Source: Piper betle
Lineage: Eukaryota > Streptophyta > Magnoliopsida > Piperales > Piperaceae
Reading direction: 5' to 3'
NCBI GenBank assembly: GCA_033002965.1
Contig: JAURVB010000771.1
Coordinates: 62,001-126,000, forward strand
DNA length: 64,000 nucleotides
The stretch's first letter is position 1, and each line of letters starts with the position of its first letter. Both the position numbers and the translations under genes were made by a program. Below, one piece after another: positions 34,380-46,800 of this stretch. Under the pieces are notes generated by a model. That model made no database searches, was not told the origin of the DNA, and saw only the letters and a program-made list of their open reading frames with translations.

Positions 34380-34968
34380 TCATATCTGCGTCGGCATCAT
34401 CATCATGTGAAGGAAATCTTGGAAGCAGACGACGCCGTCGCCGTCGGAGTCGACGCTGACGATCATCCGACGGCAATCGTCTATGGTGCACTCTTCCTCC
34501 CCGATGGAAGCGAACACCCCGAGCAGCTCCTCCGCCGAGATCATGCCGTCGCCGTCGGCGTCGTAGAACTTGAACGTCTCCCGGAGCTCGTCGTCGCCGG
34601 CCGGGCCCAGCCGCGAGCTCAGCTCCTCGAACTCTTCCAAGCTGATGCACCCGTCGCCGTCCAGGTCGGCCGCCGCCACGATCTGCGACAGCTCCTCGTC
34701 GGCTGCGGCGACGCCGAGGCGGTGGAAGACCAGCGCCAGCTCCGGCCGCGAGATCTTGCCGTCGCCGTCCTGGTCCAGCAGCTTGAACACCTCCGCCGCC
34801 CCGTCGGGTGCGGCGTCGCCCTCCACCAGGACCTCGCCCGGAAGGCCAACGCGGCCGTGCCGGAGCTAGAAGAGGAGGAGGAGGAGGGGAGGCACTCCTC
34901 CGACGGCCGGAGAGGGATCGGGACTTGCGGTTGAGGCTGTTGAAGAGGGGTTTGAGAGAGAGCTTCAT
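34380..34968 (-). CDS. Calmodulin-like protein (CML) with four EF-hands
   Basis: Calcium sensor. The clear frame ends at 34380 and covers 148 codons from 34826. Four EF-hand loops are visible: DQDGDGKISRPE, DLDGDGCISLEE, DADGDGMISAEE and DSDGDGVVCFQD. The first three have Glu at position 12; the fourth has Asp. The EF-hand frame has no ATG: an in-frame stop lies just upstream of about 34870 and the first possible start is a GTG. The best ATG, at 34968, opens another frame beginning MKLSLKPLFNSL, the kind of basic N-terminus common in plant CMLs, so one or more indels within 34826-34900 (a repetitive CTC/GGA tract) are likely. Single exon, very GC-rich. Either a sequence error or a recent pseudogene. 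Confidence 0.8.
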
Positions 34969-36390
34969 CGTGTGTAGAGGTGGTGGCCGGCCATGGATGG
35001 CTTGGTCGGCGGGGAGATAAAAAAGGGCGGGGAGGAGAAGGAGAGGAGTCGGTGGGAAGTTTCGAAGAAGCTTCGTAGCTAATGGAGGTTGCCTCCCTTA
35101 CCATCATTCACTTCCTCCTTTTGATTATTTCATTATATAATTATTATAATTATTTCATCACCCACCACCAACATTATAACTTTATAAACATAAATATTAG
35201 TTATGATTTAAAAAATTCTAACTTAAATAATTATATAAAGACGTAGGCGGGGAAGATAGGTGAAAAATGTTGATATAATATTTTTTATTTTTTGAATTTA
35301 AAAAATAAAAGATAAGTAATTTCATAAAGACGTGGGCAGAGAAAAGATAGGTGAAAAACGTCGATATCATATTTTTCATTTTTTTTAAATTAAAAAAATA
35401 GGAGAGAAATATTTATTCTAGTACAAAAATAACCTATTTATAAAACTTAAAATAGTTAGTGTGTATTTAAGGATGCCCCTACGAAATGAAAAATAAAAAT
35501 AATTTTTCTCGTGCCAGTAATGGGTAATTAAAAATATTCCAATGCGTTGGACCCTTAAATCTAACATCTTATTGCATATACAGACTTTCTTTATGTTTTG
35601 AATCAAATTTAATTAGTTTGTCTCCACAGAGCTTTTAGGTAAAGTGGTGATTCAATGTACAAACTACACATTTGTTGACATAATTCTTCTTGCGAAACTT
35701 ATTATTCCTTAAAGGCCAACACCATTCATATCAAATTAATCTCATACTGATCACATAATTCGCATGGCTACAAATACACAAAATTACTCCACGCAAAGAA
35801 AAATCCTTCTCATTCTCAGTAGGAACAAAAGCATTAGAAGTTGTGTAACATCCGTGTAGCACTAACACCTCTAACACACACAACTATCAAATGCACCTAA
35901 ATTCCAAGTGACTATGATTGTATGTATTCATTCTATACAAATGATGCATGTTTGGCTGCTAGTCATGAACATGGTCCAGACCCAAGACCCATCTTTAATT
36001 ATTGAATTTGGGTCACCAAATTGGGTCCCAATCTTGACAACTTGAGAGTTTGGCATTCCAAGAAGCTTGTCTCCTCCATATTTCATTTTTCTAAGCTTGC
36101 AAGTTCCTTCCTTCTTCCTGGTAGTTACACTACATTCCATCTTTATTTTAGCAGCTCCTCCTTTTTTATATGATGGGACCAGATTCTTGATATTTCATGG
36201 GTTTGCAGAGTGGATCTGGAATTTGATAGTTCTCATGTAATTCTCTGAAAGTGGATAGAAATTTCTTGTAATTTCTCATGTGGCCCAAAACTGTTGTAAC
36301 CTGTCACTGGACTTCATCATCATCTTTTGGGCCTCTTATTTTCATGATAATAGTCAAGAAGCTCTACAAGATAATTATATATATAGAAAA
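34969..36390. other. Intergenic, upstream of the CML gene
   Basis: AT-rich promoter-side DNA with a tandem duplication (35229-35402). A 70-codon minus frame at 35928-36140 (MECSVTTRKKEG..) is Lys-rich near its start, has no known motif and is not called as a gene. Confidence 0.45.
35229..35402. repeat. Imperfect tandem duplication, ~85-bp units
   Basis: Units at about 35229-35312 and 35318-35402 share AAAGACGT(A/G)GGC and AAGATAGGTGAAAAA(T/C)GT, with several substitutions. Located 260-430 bp upstream of the CML start. Confidence 0.8.
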
Positions 36391-36841
36391 GGTGGTTGTG
36401 CATAACCACCTTAGCTGTGCTTCACTTTTATCCTAGTCGTTGGATTACAATCCAACGGCTGAAAATTAAATCCAACCCCCACACCTCCCCCTTCTCCCCC
36501 ACACCCAATTCCCCCCCCCTCGACGGAGCCGTGCCCCTCATTCCCCCATCGGCCACCTCGTCCCCCTCCCGCCGCAAGCCACCTCTCCTCCCCCACCTTG
36601 CGCCGTGCCGCGCCCCTCCCCCCGGTGCTCAGCCCCCTCACTGCACTCCTTGTTTTTGCTCTACTGCCGCCCAGCCAGGTTTGCCGCACCAAATTGGCAC
36701 CCCCGTTTGGCGGCGCTGCCTTGGGTCACCCGGGGAAGAGTCGGGAATGGAGGGGAAGAGGTTAGGGATGGTCACCAGAGGTCTTCGCTGGGGTTGGTGG
36801 TCGGCAGCGACGCGTGCAAGGTGGGCGGCAATGGGTGGCCG

Positions 36842-39725
36842 TGTAACACCCCGTTTCGGCTCACCCATGAACCGACCCGGAAATGTCACCGGCGACCAAA
36901 CCGTTTGCTAATCTAGTGGGTTCGGTTAAGCCGACCTGGATCTGCCTTCGGCGTCTCAAGATAGAGATGCAAATGTGAAGTGCATGGATGGGATGCGTGG
37001 GTTCTAACGTAGTCCTACATGCATGATATGATATGCAAGCAAAACAAAACCAATCAACAAGTAAGAAATTTAAATAAAAATTCATTAATTTTTACAAAAA
37101 AACGGACAAAATCTCCCCTAAAAGTGCAATAGGGGCCAACCTGTCCACAACAAGGGTATATAAATATTTTATCAAAATACGATAAAACGTAACAATCTAC
37201 CATGGCATTAAATTATTATCTCTTTCGTTTCAATTGAACCGAGCCTGAACTCTAAACTTACTACTCATTCACATTCATCTGTTCATTTCATATCAAGCAA
37301 TTTATTCAAACAAACACATCAAAATTATCACTCGCGTAGCAATAACACATCATCATTATACGTTACACGAGGCAGGTACATGTGTGCGCGATTCCATGCT
37401 GCTCCTCCGCAGTCCCGACAGCTTTCATCACTCGCATTCATATATATAGAAAAACCGTCAGTAACGAGTGTTACCGGCCCGGAAAATAACTAATATCAAT
37501 CTGGCATAGGAGAGCAAACTCTCCTGTTGAACGAAAAAGCATATACTTCCTCAAGAACTCTCATCAGGGCACATATGGGAGTCGTCGCTCTCGAGTCGAC
37601 AGCGTCCCCCTTTCTTTCTCATTCTCATACCTTGGCCATTTCTCTATCGCTTCTCTTCTCGCATCAAATCTCATTCCTTTTCGCCCTCTGCACCTTCCAT
37701 ATTACTCCTGGCCTTGAGTACGAAGGCCGAGCACTCTCAGGCAGTCGCCTTTAGTACCCTTTGAAACCACAAGTCTAGACATACGCTGCAATGCAGTACC
37801 CGTGAACCTCCACACTTCTCCGAGTTTGAGGAACTCAAAGGTGGAGTTGTCAGGATCCCTCGAGAATGAAACGGCTCGTACACCATTCCAGAGCCCACTA
37901 TCGACTCACACGTGCCCGCTCGCGTAGTACGGTAGTCGGATTTCCCTCATTCAATCTCTCACAAAAACGCGAAAACGATACATATATATATGTCTGGGTT
38001 GGGATTTATACAATAGGCCTGAAGGCAACGTGAGCTGGATCTGAAGTTCGAAAACAAACTCGAGGGATCTCATCCTCGAGGGTTATTAATCCGAAAAATC
38101 GTTGGCTAAATGGCCCGAGTTAAGTGGGATCCGATAAAATGCCACTTAACTTGTCCTGCACATGATAAATCAAATACACAATAGAGTAGCGTAAAAAAAG
38201 AGAACGAGTCCTAAACGGACCTGGTAGAAACTCCAAACGGGTCCACATGTCTAGGCGGCGAGCTCCTACACCGTACCTACACAATCAAGCTAAAAACTAA
38301 CGCTCGCATGATGAATCACACATCCTATAGCATGCACACACAATCAACACAATCACGCATCAATCAACACACATCAACCTATATCAATTCTAACAAGTCT
38401 ACTTAGGCTAGTTTGCATTAGATTATGATCATTACCTAGTTACCCTAATTAGTTTCTTAGCCTCCATTTTTAACACCACTCAATCAAACAAATTTCATAT
38501 TTTATCCTTAATCAAATCTACATTTATATATATTATTATAACACACAATTCACCAATCCTAGCATGCAATTCTAATAATTAATACTTTCAAATAATTAAG
38601 TTAAAATAAATTATACCTCGTGTCGTCGAAAATCAGCAACAGCTAGGGTTTCTGTTTCGTGGCTCGAAACTCGAATTCGGCACCTAGCGGCGTCCGAAGT
38701 CCGATCAAATTGGACCGGGTGCGTTCGGCGGATGATCCGGCAAATTTCCCAAGAATCCAATTTTTCGGCGGTTCCGGCGGTTTTCTGGCGAGTGTCAGCA
38801 GTTTCCAGCGGATTCCGGCGGTTTTCCGGCTATGTTTTGGGACGGGGCAATTAGGGGGTCTATCGGCACCAGCTCGACGAGCTTGGTCCAATGGTGGTGT
38901 CAAACAGGGTAGCCGGGGCGGCAATGGCTGTCGGCGACGGCGTCGAAAAAGGGCGGTGGCGGCGGCGTGCTCCGATCGGGGCTACGACCGGCCTCGACGG
39001 TGGTCGGGATGATGGGGGAAACGTTGGCGACGGCGAGGGGGTGGTCGTCGGGGTCACAGCGGTAGCGGTGCGGCCCGGACGGCAGCGAATCGACGAGGGA
39101 GGGCGTCGCGGCTTGTGGGGCGATTCTGGCGTCGTGGCGGCGAGACGGTGGCCAGGGTGGGTCGTGGCGGCACGGCGACCGCACGGTGGGGCGGGGCGGC
39201 GTTGATCGGCGGCTGTGCGGCGGCGGCAGCACACAGCGGCAAGGGTTTCGGGAGGGAGAAAAATACCCTGAATGGCAGTTTCATAATTACGTATTGACTC
39301 AATTCTGACTCGAGTCAAAATAATAACTAGTTTGTAATAAATTCTAAAAAAAATCTAGAAAAATATGAAAAAATCCCATAAAATAAAACAAACACAACAA
39401 CATCCAAATGGCATGCTCTATAACTAATAACCCACCAGAATATAATCCAACGCGTCCTAATGCGTTATTCGGCTTAAAACTATTTCTACGATCAAACATA
39501 TAAAAAGAAAAAAATACTGCATACTTTCATATATTCTGATAATTCATTTCTCACTATCTTCTCGACGTTATCATCATATGCTCAGGTACACCTGACTCTC
39601 ATCGCTCATAACTCACGGCTGGCCTCGACTCAGCACGCGGTTCATGAACTGACTCGACTCGAACCAACGGTCGAACCGACTGGTTCGGTAACGTAAAACC
39701 CTGACTCGAGTCATGGGGTTTTACA
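36842..39725 (-). mobile_element. Solo LTR H of the Ty3-type family
   Basis: Starts TGTAACACCCC and ends GGGTTTTACA, 2884 bp. Flanking pentamers are GGCCG and GGTTG, which differ by two C-to-T changes, so a decayed target duplication is plausible. It contains the stem-loop block (about 37709-37755) and a GC-rich section (38640-39260) with motif-less open frames. Confidence 0.82.
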
Positions 39726-39904
39726 GGTTGGGAAGGAAAAGGGTAGGGAGAGGGGGAAGAAAGGGAGGCAGCGACGAGTCGGCGACGGACTGGACGGTGG
39801 AGTAGCTGGTTGGCAACGGGCGGCCAGCGGCGAGGTTGACAGTGGTGGGATGGCGCGGCAAAATAGGGGAGAACAGAGTGGTGGCATGGAGAAGGAAATG
39901 GGTA

Positions 39905-40861
39905 GGGGTACTTTGGTAATAAAAACTTGACTCGCTCCCGACTCGAGTGAATATTACGAAATATATCTCAAAAAATATAAAATATATAATTAAATACCAT
40001 AAAATAAAATAATCAAGTTCTAATGGATTATTTTATTTTATGGTATTTTAATCTATTTTTTAATATTTTTCGAGATGTATTTCATAATATTGATATGAGT
40101 GGGGAAGGCAATGGGCATGGGTAGTTTTGTAATAAAAATTTAACTCACTCCTGACTCGAGTTAATATTATGAAATAAATCCCAAAAAATATAAAAAATAT
40201 AGTAAAATAACATAACATAAAACAATCTAATTCTAATGGATTATTTTATTTTATGATATTTTACTCTATTTTTTCATATTTTTTAAGATTTATTTCGTAA
40301 TATTAACACGAGTCGCGACCAAGTCAAGTTTTTATTTTAAACTACCCCTCTCAAAAAATATGAAAAAATAGGGTAAAATACCATAAAATAAAATAATCCA
40401 TTAGAATTTGATTATTTTATTTTTTGATATTTTCCTTAATTTGTTTAATATTTTTTGGAATTTATTTTATAATATTGACACTAGTCGGGATTGTGTCAAG
40501 TTTTTACTAAAAAACTACTTCTGTTTATTTCCTTCCCAACTCGTGTTAATATTACGAAATAAATCTCAAAAAAATGAAAAAATAAATTAAAATAACATAA
40601 AATAAAATAATCCATTAAACTCGATTATTTTATTTTATGGTATTTTATTATATATTTTATATTTTTCGAGATATATTTTATAATATTGACTCAAGTTAGA
40701 ATCGAATAAAATTTTTATTATGAAACTACCCCTGTCTATTTCCTCCTCCCTCCCTTGTTTCGCCGGTGACTCTATTTTTCCATCCCGGTTTTGCCACGCC
40801 ACCCGACCGCTAGTGACCGCCAGCTGGTGACCTCGAGAGCGAGTCAAGCTTTTATTATAAA

Positions 40862-40893
<32 letters not shown>

Positions 40894-41340
40894 TATATTA
40901 ATTTATTTTGTAACAATAGCTTGAGTCGGGAGCGGGTTAATTTTTTATAATAAAAATTTGACTCGTTCACGACTCAAGTAAGTATTATGAAATAAATCAT
41001 GAAAAATATAAAAAAATACAAGAAAATACCATAAAATAAAATAATTGAATATTAATAGACTATTTTATTTTATAGTATTTTACCCTATTTTGTTCATATT
41101 TTTTGAGAGGGGTGGTTTTGTAATAAAAACTTGACTAGATCCTGACTCGAGTTAATATTACGAAATAAATCCAAAAAATATAAAAATATATATTAAAATA
41201 CCATAAGATAAAATAATCTATTAGAACTCGATTATTTTATTCTATGATATATTATTATATTTTTTATATTTTTCAGGATATATTTCGTAATATTGTCTCG
41301 AGTCAGGAGCGAATCAAATTTGTATTATGAAACTACCCCT
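39905..41340. repeat. Array of six hairpin-forming AT-rich palindromes
   Basis: Each unit has arms carrying AATATTACGAAATA, then AAAATACCATAAAATAAAAT, and the inverted copies around a short centre such as CCATTAGAACTCG. Centres lie near 40018, 40234, 40404, 40617, 41052 and 41225; some units are flipped. Flanks read ACTTGACTCG..CGACTCGAGT, related to a stretch inside the Ty3-type LTRs (12186-12280). A segment starting AAACTACCCCTG recurs at 40724-40806 and 41329-41411. Confidence 0.75.
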
Positions 41341-41908
41341 GCCCATTTCCTCCTCCCTCTCCTATTTCGCCGGCGACTCTATTTTTCCATCCCTGTTTTG
41401 CCGCCCCACCCTATCGCTGGCCGCCCCCTGCCAGCCAGCGACGCCACCAGCCAGTGTCATCGCTGCCTTGCCACCACCACCTTTCCTTCACGGCCACCCA
41501 CTGTCACCCACCTTGCACTCGTTGTCGCCGGCCACCAACCACAGCGACGACCTTTGGTGACCACCTTCCCAACTCTGCCCTGGGTGACCCAAGGTGGTGC
41601 GTAAAAACCAAAAGGGTCGATTCCGAGTCACAAAATAGGGGGCGAGGGAGCTGGATGGGCTGCGGAGATGGAGGGGGACGAGTAGTGCAGCATGCGACCG
41701 AGGGGGGGGGCGGGGGGAGGGGGAAGAGGGCCGGCCAAGACGAGAGCCAGTCGGACGCAGCGTGCGACGGTGGGTGGGGGCAGCGCAGAGCAGCCAATGG
41801 GGGGGAGGGGAGGGTGGGGGTTGTATGGGGAAACCGGCCGTTGGATATAATCCAACAGCTGGAATGCTCTAGGATAGCCAAGATGGTTGTGCTACAGCAC
41901 AGCCACCT

Positions 41909-43804
41909 CCCCCTCTGTCTCTATATATATACATTGTAAATGTAGTTATAAAAAATATGAAAAAATCTTATACCTACCTTTACTTACGTTCCCCACCCAT
42001 GTTCTTATATATTTATTTTAAGTCAAATTAGCTAAATTATAACTAATACTTATTTTTATTTCATAATGTGGGTAAGGAAGAGGATGAGCGTGGGTGTAAC
42101 GTGATCTAAAATATATATATATATAAAAATCAATTTCTTAGTTTAAAGGAAAAATAGAATTACGCAGATATTATTTGTTTTAGCGGGTAAGAAAAAAACA
42201 TTATTTTTAGTAAACAATTTTCTGTTATTAGTATGTGATTTTTTACATCAAGTGGCACATTTTAAAGGGCACGCTGAAAATACTAACAAAAAAAACTTGA
42301 AATAAAGGTAAAGATAAAACTATATGGCCTCTAAATTGAATGAATATTCTTTCATGGTTTATTATTGATTCTTTTATTATTTATTTATTAATTTTTTAAA
42401 ACATTGTTTATTATTGTTAAAACACCTCCTCTTGGCAAGGGCAATTCTGTACACAACACCTCATTCTATGCACATCGCCCCGCCGACAGTTACACCTCCA
42501 CGAAGTTGGATATCCCTGGAGTTTATTTATTTATAAATTAGGGCCTTAAAGATGGCAATTTTTCACATAAAATTCATTTGTTTTCAATTATTCTTTGACA
42601 TAAAAGCCTTTCAATTTAGAAGCTTAGACAAAAAAAAGGTGCGGTAAGGTAGGCTTGGCTGTATACCAATCCATATTTTCATTTGGACTACTTAATTATA
42701 TTTATATCTTATTTAAATCTAAATATCTAATATTTATATCTGTCTAATCTAAATCTGATTTCTTATATTCATTTTTATTTATTATATTTATATGAATCTA
42801 CAAAATCTAAATTCAATAATATGTTCTAATTAAAATAAAAACTGTTTAAATATCAATAATAGTTGATATTCTCGTACAAGTGTAATATTTTTTAAGTTAA
42901 ATAAAATCATCTTCATCGTATAGCTATTCTTCGTTAAGTATAGCTTGTAGAAGAATATCAACTATTATTGATATTATTATTTCTCTTAAAATAAATGGTG
43001 CATCTCTTAACATATTATAAATTTTAATATAAATATAAAAAAATAAATTATAAATATTAATTTTAATATCTAAAAAATTAATTTTATAAAATGTCATATA
43101 TTCAGATTTATAGATCTAACCACCTAAACCCATATTTTGCACAAATATTTTCCGAATATATAATAATCTCATCCCACTTATAAACAAAACAACCTACCAT
43201 CTAATACGAAACCTCGTAAAGATAAAGTTCAAAGTTTAACGTAACAGCTCTAAGTGTTATATTTTCGAAAGTAATTAGTTAAATTAAAGATTGATAGTCA
43301 ATTCCTACTTATAAATATGATCTTAACATAATAAATATTAAATATTGGACTAAGTTGAGAGATATTACATAGGTTGAATCAAATTGACTTATTTTATTTT
43401 TTAATTGTTTTAAGAAATCATAAAATAGAGGGATATTTTTGTCAAATAAACCTCAAACCAAGAATTACAAATACAAAGAAACTCTAACATGAAATAAGAG
43501 CATTTTGAGTTCCAATCACGTTAATAAACCTACAGCCATGGATTTATTCACTTTCACACATACGATAATATGAAAAAACAAATCTAAGAGCAGCCCTCCG
43601 TTGCATCCATCCATGGAAGGCCCCGCCCCTCCCACCGACAGCCTGACAGCGCTTGTCAGATCTCTACTCGACCCATTGCCGGCCATGGCGTCTTGGTGAT
43701 CCCCCTCGAGCTTGCAACTGTTGGGAGACATCTCTAAGCTTCTTCTTCTTCCTCCTTGCCCTCTTGGTTCTGTTCTGAGGGTGGTGGCGCCACAGGCTGA
43801 GGAG
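41909..43804. other. Intergenic, upstream of the PMT gene
   Basis: AT-rich, no gene recognised, with an inverted repeat at 42851-42973. The last ~250 bp are more GC-rich and likely hold the 5' UTR of the gene that follows. Confidence 0.45.
42851..42973. repeat. Perfect 22-bp inverted repeat with ~79-bp loop
   Basis: The left arm at 42851-42872 (starting TATCAATAATAGTTGATATT) is the exact reverse complement of 42952-42973. Confidence 0.85.
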
Positions 43805-46800
43805 ATGGCTAGGTCGGTGTCGGCGGCGTTTGATTCCAAGTCTGGCCAACTACTGCTCGCTTGCACGTTCCTCATGGTCGCCTCCTTCTATGTGGGCACT
43901 CTCTTCGGTCGCAAAGGCGCCACCTTTGTACAAAAGATGGGGCCTTCTAACTTCTCCGGTACGTTCATCTGCTCCCGTTGATGAACCCCGTCCACCTGCA
44001 TTTGCAACCATCTTTGCTTCCAACTGCTGCCATTGAATCTGTTTTAATGGCTTCTTGGATCTATGAGTTTGGCTTGGTTGAAATCTATTGCTCTTTGAAA
44101 ATTTGCATGTTTGTTGGTAGTGAATTTATGTGTATATAATGCTGCTGGGAATCTGGTGTTTTACCAGCATGATTGGACTTACCTATGAAACAACACCAAT
44201 CTCTGTCTCTGATAGAGTGGGGTGGACGGTTGCCTTTTGAAGTACAATGGGCATGTACTTATTTGGGCTTGTATTGAACTCATGGATCTCTTGGTCGAAA
44301 CGTGTCTTTCTTTTAACATTTACATGTTTGTTAGTAGTAGTGAATTTATGCATTTCACACACTGCAGGGGATCTGGTGTTTGCCAACAAGATTGTTCTTA
44401 CCATTAGAGCAACACCAATCTCCATCCCTTATAGTGAGGTGGACTTTTGCCCTTTGGAATACAATGGGCTTATACTTATTTAGGCTTGTATTGAACTCAT
44501 GAACCTCTTGGTTGAATCTATTGCTCTCTAACATTTGCACGTTTGTTAGTAGTAGTGGATTTATGTGTATTGCAAACTGCAGGGGATCTGGTCTTTGGCA
44601 ACAAGATTGGCCCTACCTATCGAACAACAACAATCTCTATCCCTGATCGTGGAGTGGACGTTTGCCCTTTGAAATACAATGAGCATATTCCATGCCATGA
44701 TCCGTCTTATGTGAAAGAGCTGCTGCCGCAGCTAGATGTCAGTAGGGGAGAACAGCTTGAGAGACAGTGTCCACCATTCGAAAAACGGTTGTTCTGTTTG
44801 GTTCCTCCTCCTGATGATTACAAGTTGCCAATAAGGTGGCCAACTAGTAGGGACTACGTCTGGAGGAGTAATGTGAATCACACACACCTTGCAGATGTGA
44901 AGGGAGGACAAAATTGGATCCATGAGAAGGGCCAGTTGTGGTGGTTTCCTGGTGGTGGAACTCATTTCAAGCATGGTGCGTCTGAATACATTCAGAGGTG
45001 TGTCATTCATTTATAATTATAGGATGGAAAGTGATGCTAACCTGAAATTTGCTGGTTTAGTAATTGTTAGGCTATTGTGTGGTATGCTAGTTGTATATCT
45101 TTTCCAGCTCTCTTGATTTGTGATACTAAATGCAGGTTGGGAAAAATGATTACTAATGGAACTGCCGATCTGGTTTCGGCAGGCATATCTCAGGTTTTGG
45201 ATGTTGGTTGTGGGGTTGCAAGCTTTGCAGCTTATCTGCTTCCATTTGACATACAGACAATGTCTTTTGCTCCCAAAGATGGACATGAGAATCAAATTCA
45301 GTTTGCCTTAGAGCGAGGAATTCAGGCTATGATATCTGTTTTAGGAACAAAACAATTACCTTATCCATCAGAGTCTTTCGAAATGGTTCATTGTTCAAGG
45401 TGCCGAGTTGATTGGCATGAAAATGGTAGGTTATGGTCTACTATGTGTGGAAAGTAGAAGGCTACACATCAGCTTCTGCGCAAAATTTGTTTTTTTCCTT
45501 TTCCAAAGCTGATAAATTAATTATTGCTTTTATGAAGTAGTAGAATAAGCAAAGAATATGAACTTTTGTGGCACACCATATATGCATCATCAGTGATTTG
45601 TTCAGCATTTTTTATTTACAAAATATCTGTAAAATAGACTTCTTGTGTATAAAATTTTTTGACTGTGTTTTAAGGAATAAGATTAGTTTTCACTCTGTTA
45701 GGAGTTTCTAGTTAGTAACTTACTGTGAGAACCTATCTAGAGTTTTAGGCATTTAGCTTTCTTGCATTACTCGATGAAGGAGGCAATTTAAGCCTACTAG
45801 TTACTTTTGGGCATAGCAAGGCCACACCAGTGTATTAACCCTAATTTTCCAAGTAGGCCTAAGTTGAGCCAAAGCTAGGGGCTGTAGCTGCTCTTTTATA
45901 GCTCTAGTTGCAAAGATATTTTTGCTGGCAAATTCATTTTGGTAGCATGGTGTGTTGCACTAAATTATTGTTAATTCCTAATGCAGATGGCATATTGCTG
46001 AAGGAGGTAGATCGCCTTCTGAGATCAAATGGATATTTTGTGTATTCCGCACCACCTGCTTACAGAAAAGATAAAAATTTTCCAATGATATGGGAGAAAT
46101 TGGTGAATATCACCAGTGCAATGTGCTGGAAGCTCATTGCTAAGCAGGTGCAGACAGCCATTTGGATTAAAGAAGTAAATCCCTCTTGTCAACAAAAAAT
46201 GTCTGACGCTAAATTATTGAGTATATGTGAAGACAATGATGACATAAAACCTTCTTGGAAAACTCCATTAAGAAATTGTGTGAAATTGCAAGGTGATCCT
46301 GCAAATGTTCACATTCTTCCTTCAAAGGACAGAGCGACTTTCACAATATCCAAGAAGTTTAGAAAGATCAGGTGTGCTGTGCATTTTTTACACATAACTA
46401 AGTATATCTTGATGACCATTGTTCTTCTCCTTTTAATAGTGGATAGATTTTGCACTTTATTGAGATCAAGATCTCAGAAGATTTTAGACTATATCCAGGA
46501 TAATGTATTGAGGTAGATGTTGTTGATGATTGATGCTGATTTTGCTCTTCTCTGGCAAGTGATGGGAGGAATAAGTTGTCGCATGTCCTTTACTTATGTC
46601 ATATGAATTTCAAGTTGAGAGAAAAGGATTGTTACCTAGGTTACAGCCTATATCAAAATAGCTTTGTTCTAACCAAAAATAAGTAAAACCATCCTGGCAT
46701 AAAATTCTTGCTGTGAGAAGGTAAACATGGTGAGCAGCTGGCTTACTCGACCTAAGTACCTCACAGGAGAATTTATTCTTAAGGAATTGTAGGTGTTTCT

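Larger units (their letters stand above)
36391..41908. mobile_element. TIR-bounded unit K holding solo LTR H and a palindrome array
   Basis: Left end GGTGGTTGTGCATAACCACC and right end (reverse complement) GGTGGCTGTGCTGTAGCAC are inverted, and about 45 bp further in both carry a CGTTGGAT..ATCCAAC palindrome in inverted orientation. This suggests a DNA transposon, perhaps Mutator-like, but no transposase or clean target duplication was found. The interior flanking H is GC-rich and codes for nothing recognisable. Confidence 0.5.

Noticed and set aside
35928..36140. 70-codon minus-strand frame that could be a small protein gene
   Set aside because: No signal, motif or splice structure supports it; composition is ordinary.
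36605..36916. Overlapping frames that might be a captured gene in unit K
   Set aside because: No recognisable domain; frames run across the boundary of solo LTR H at 36842.
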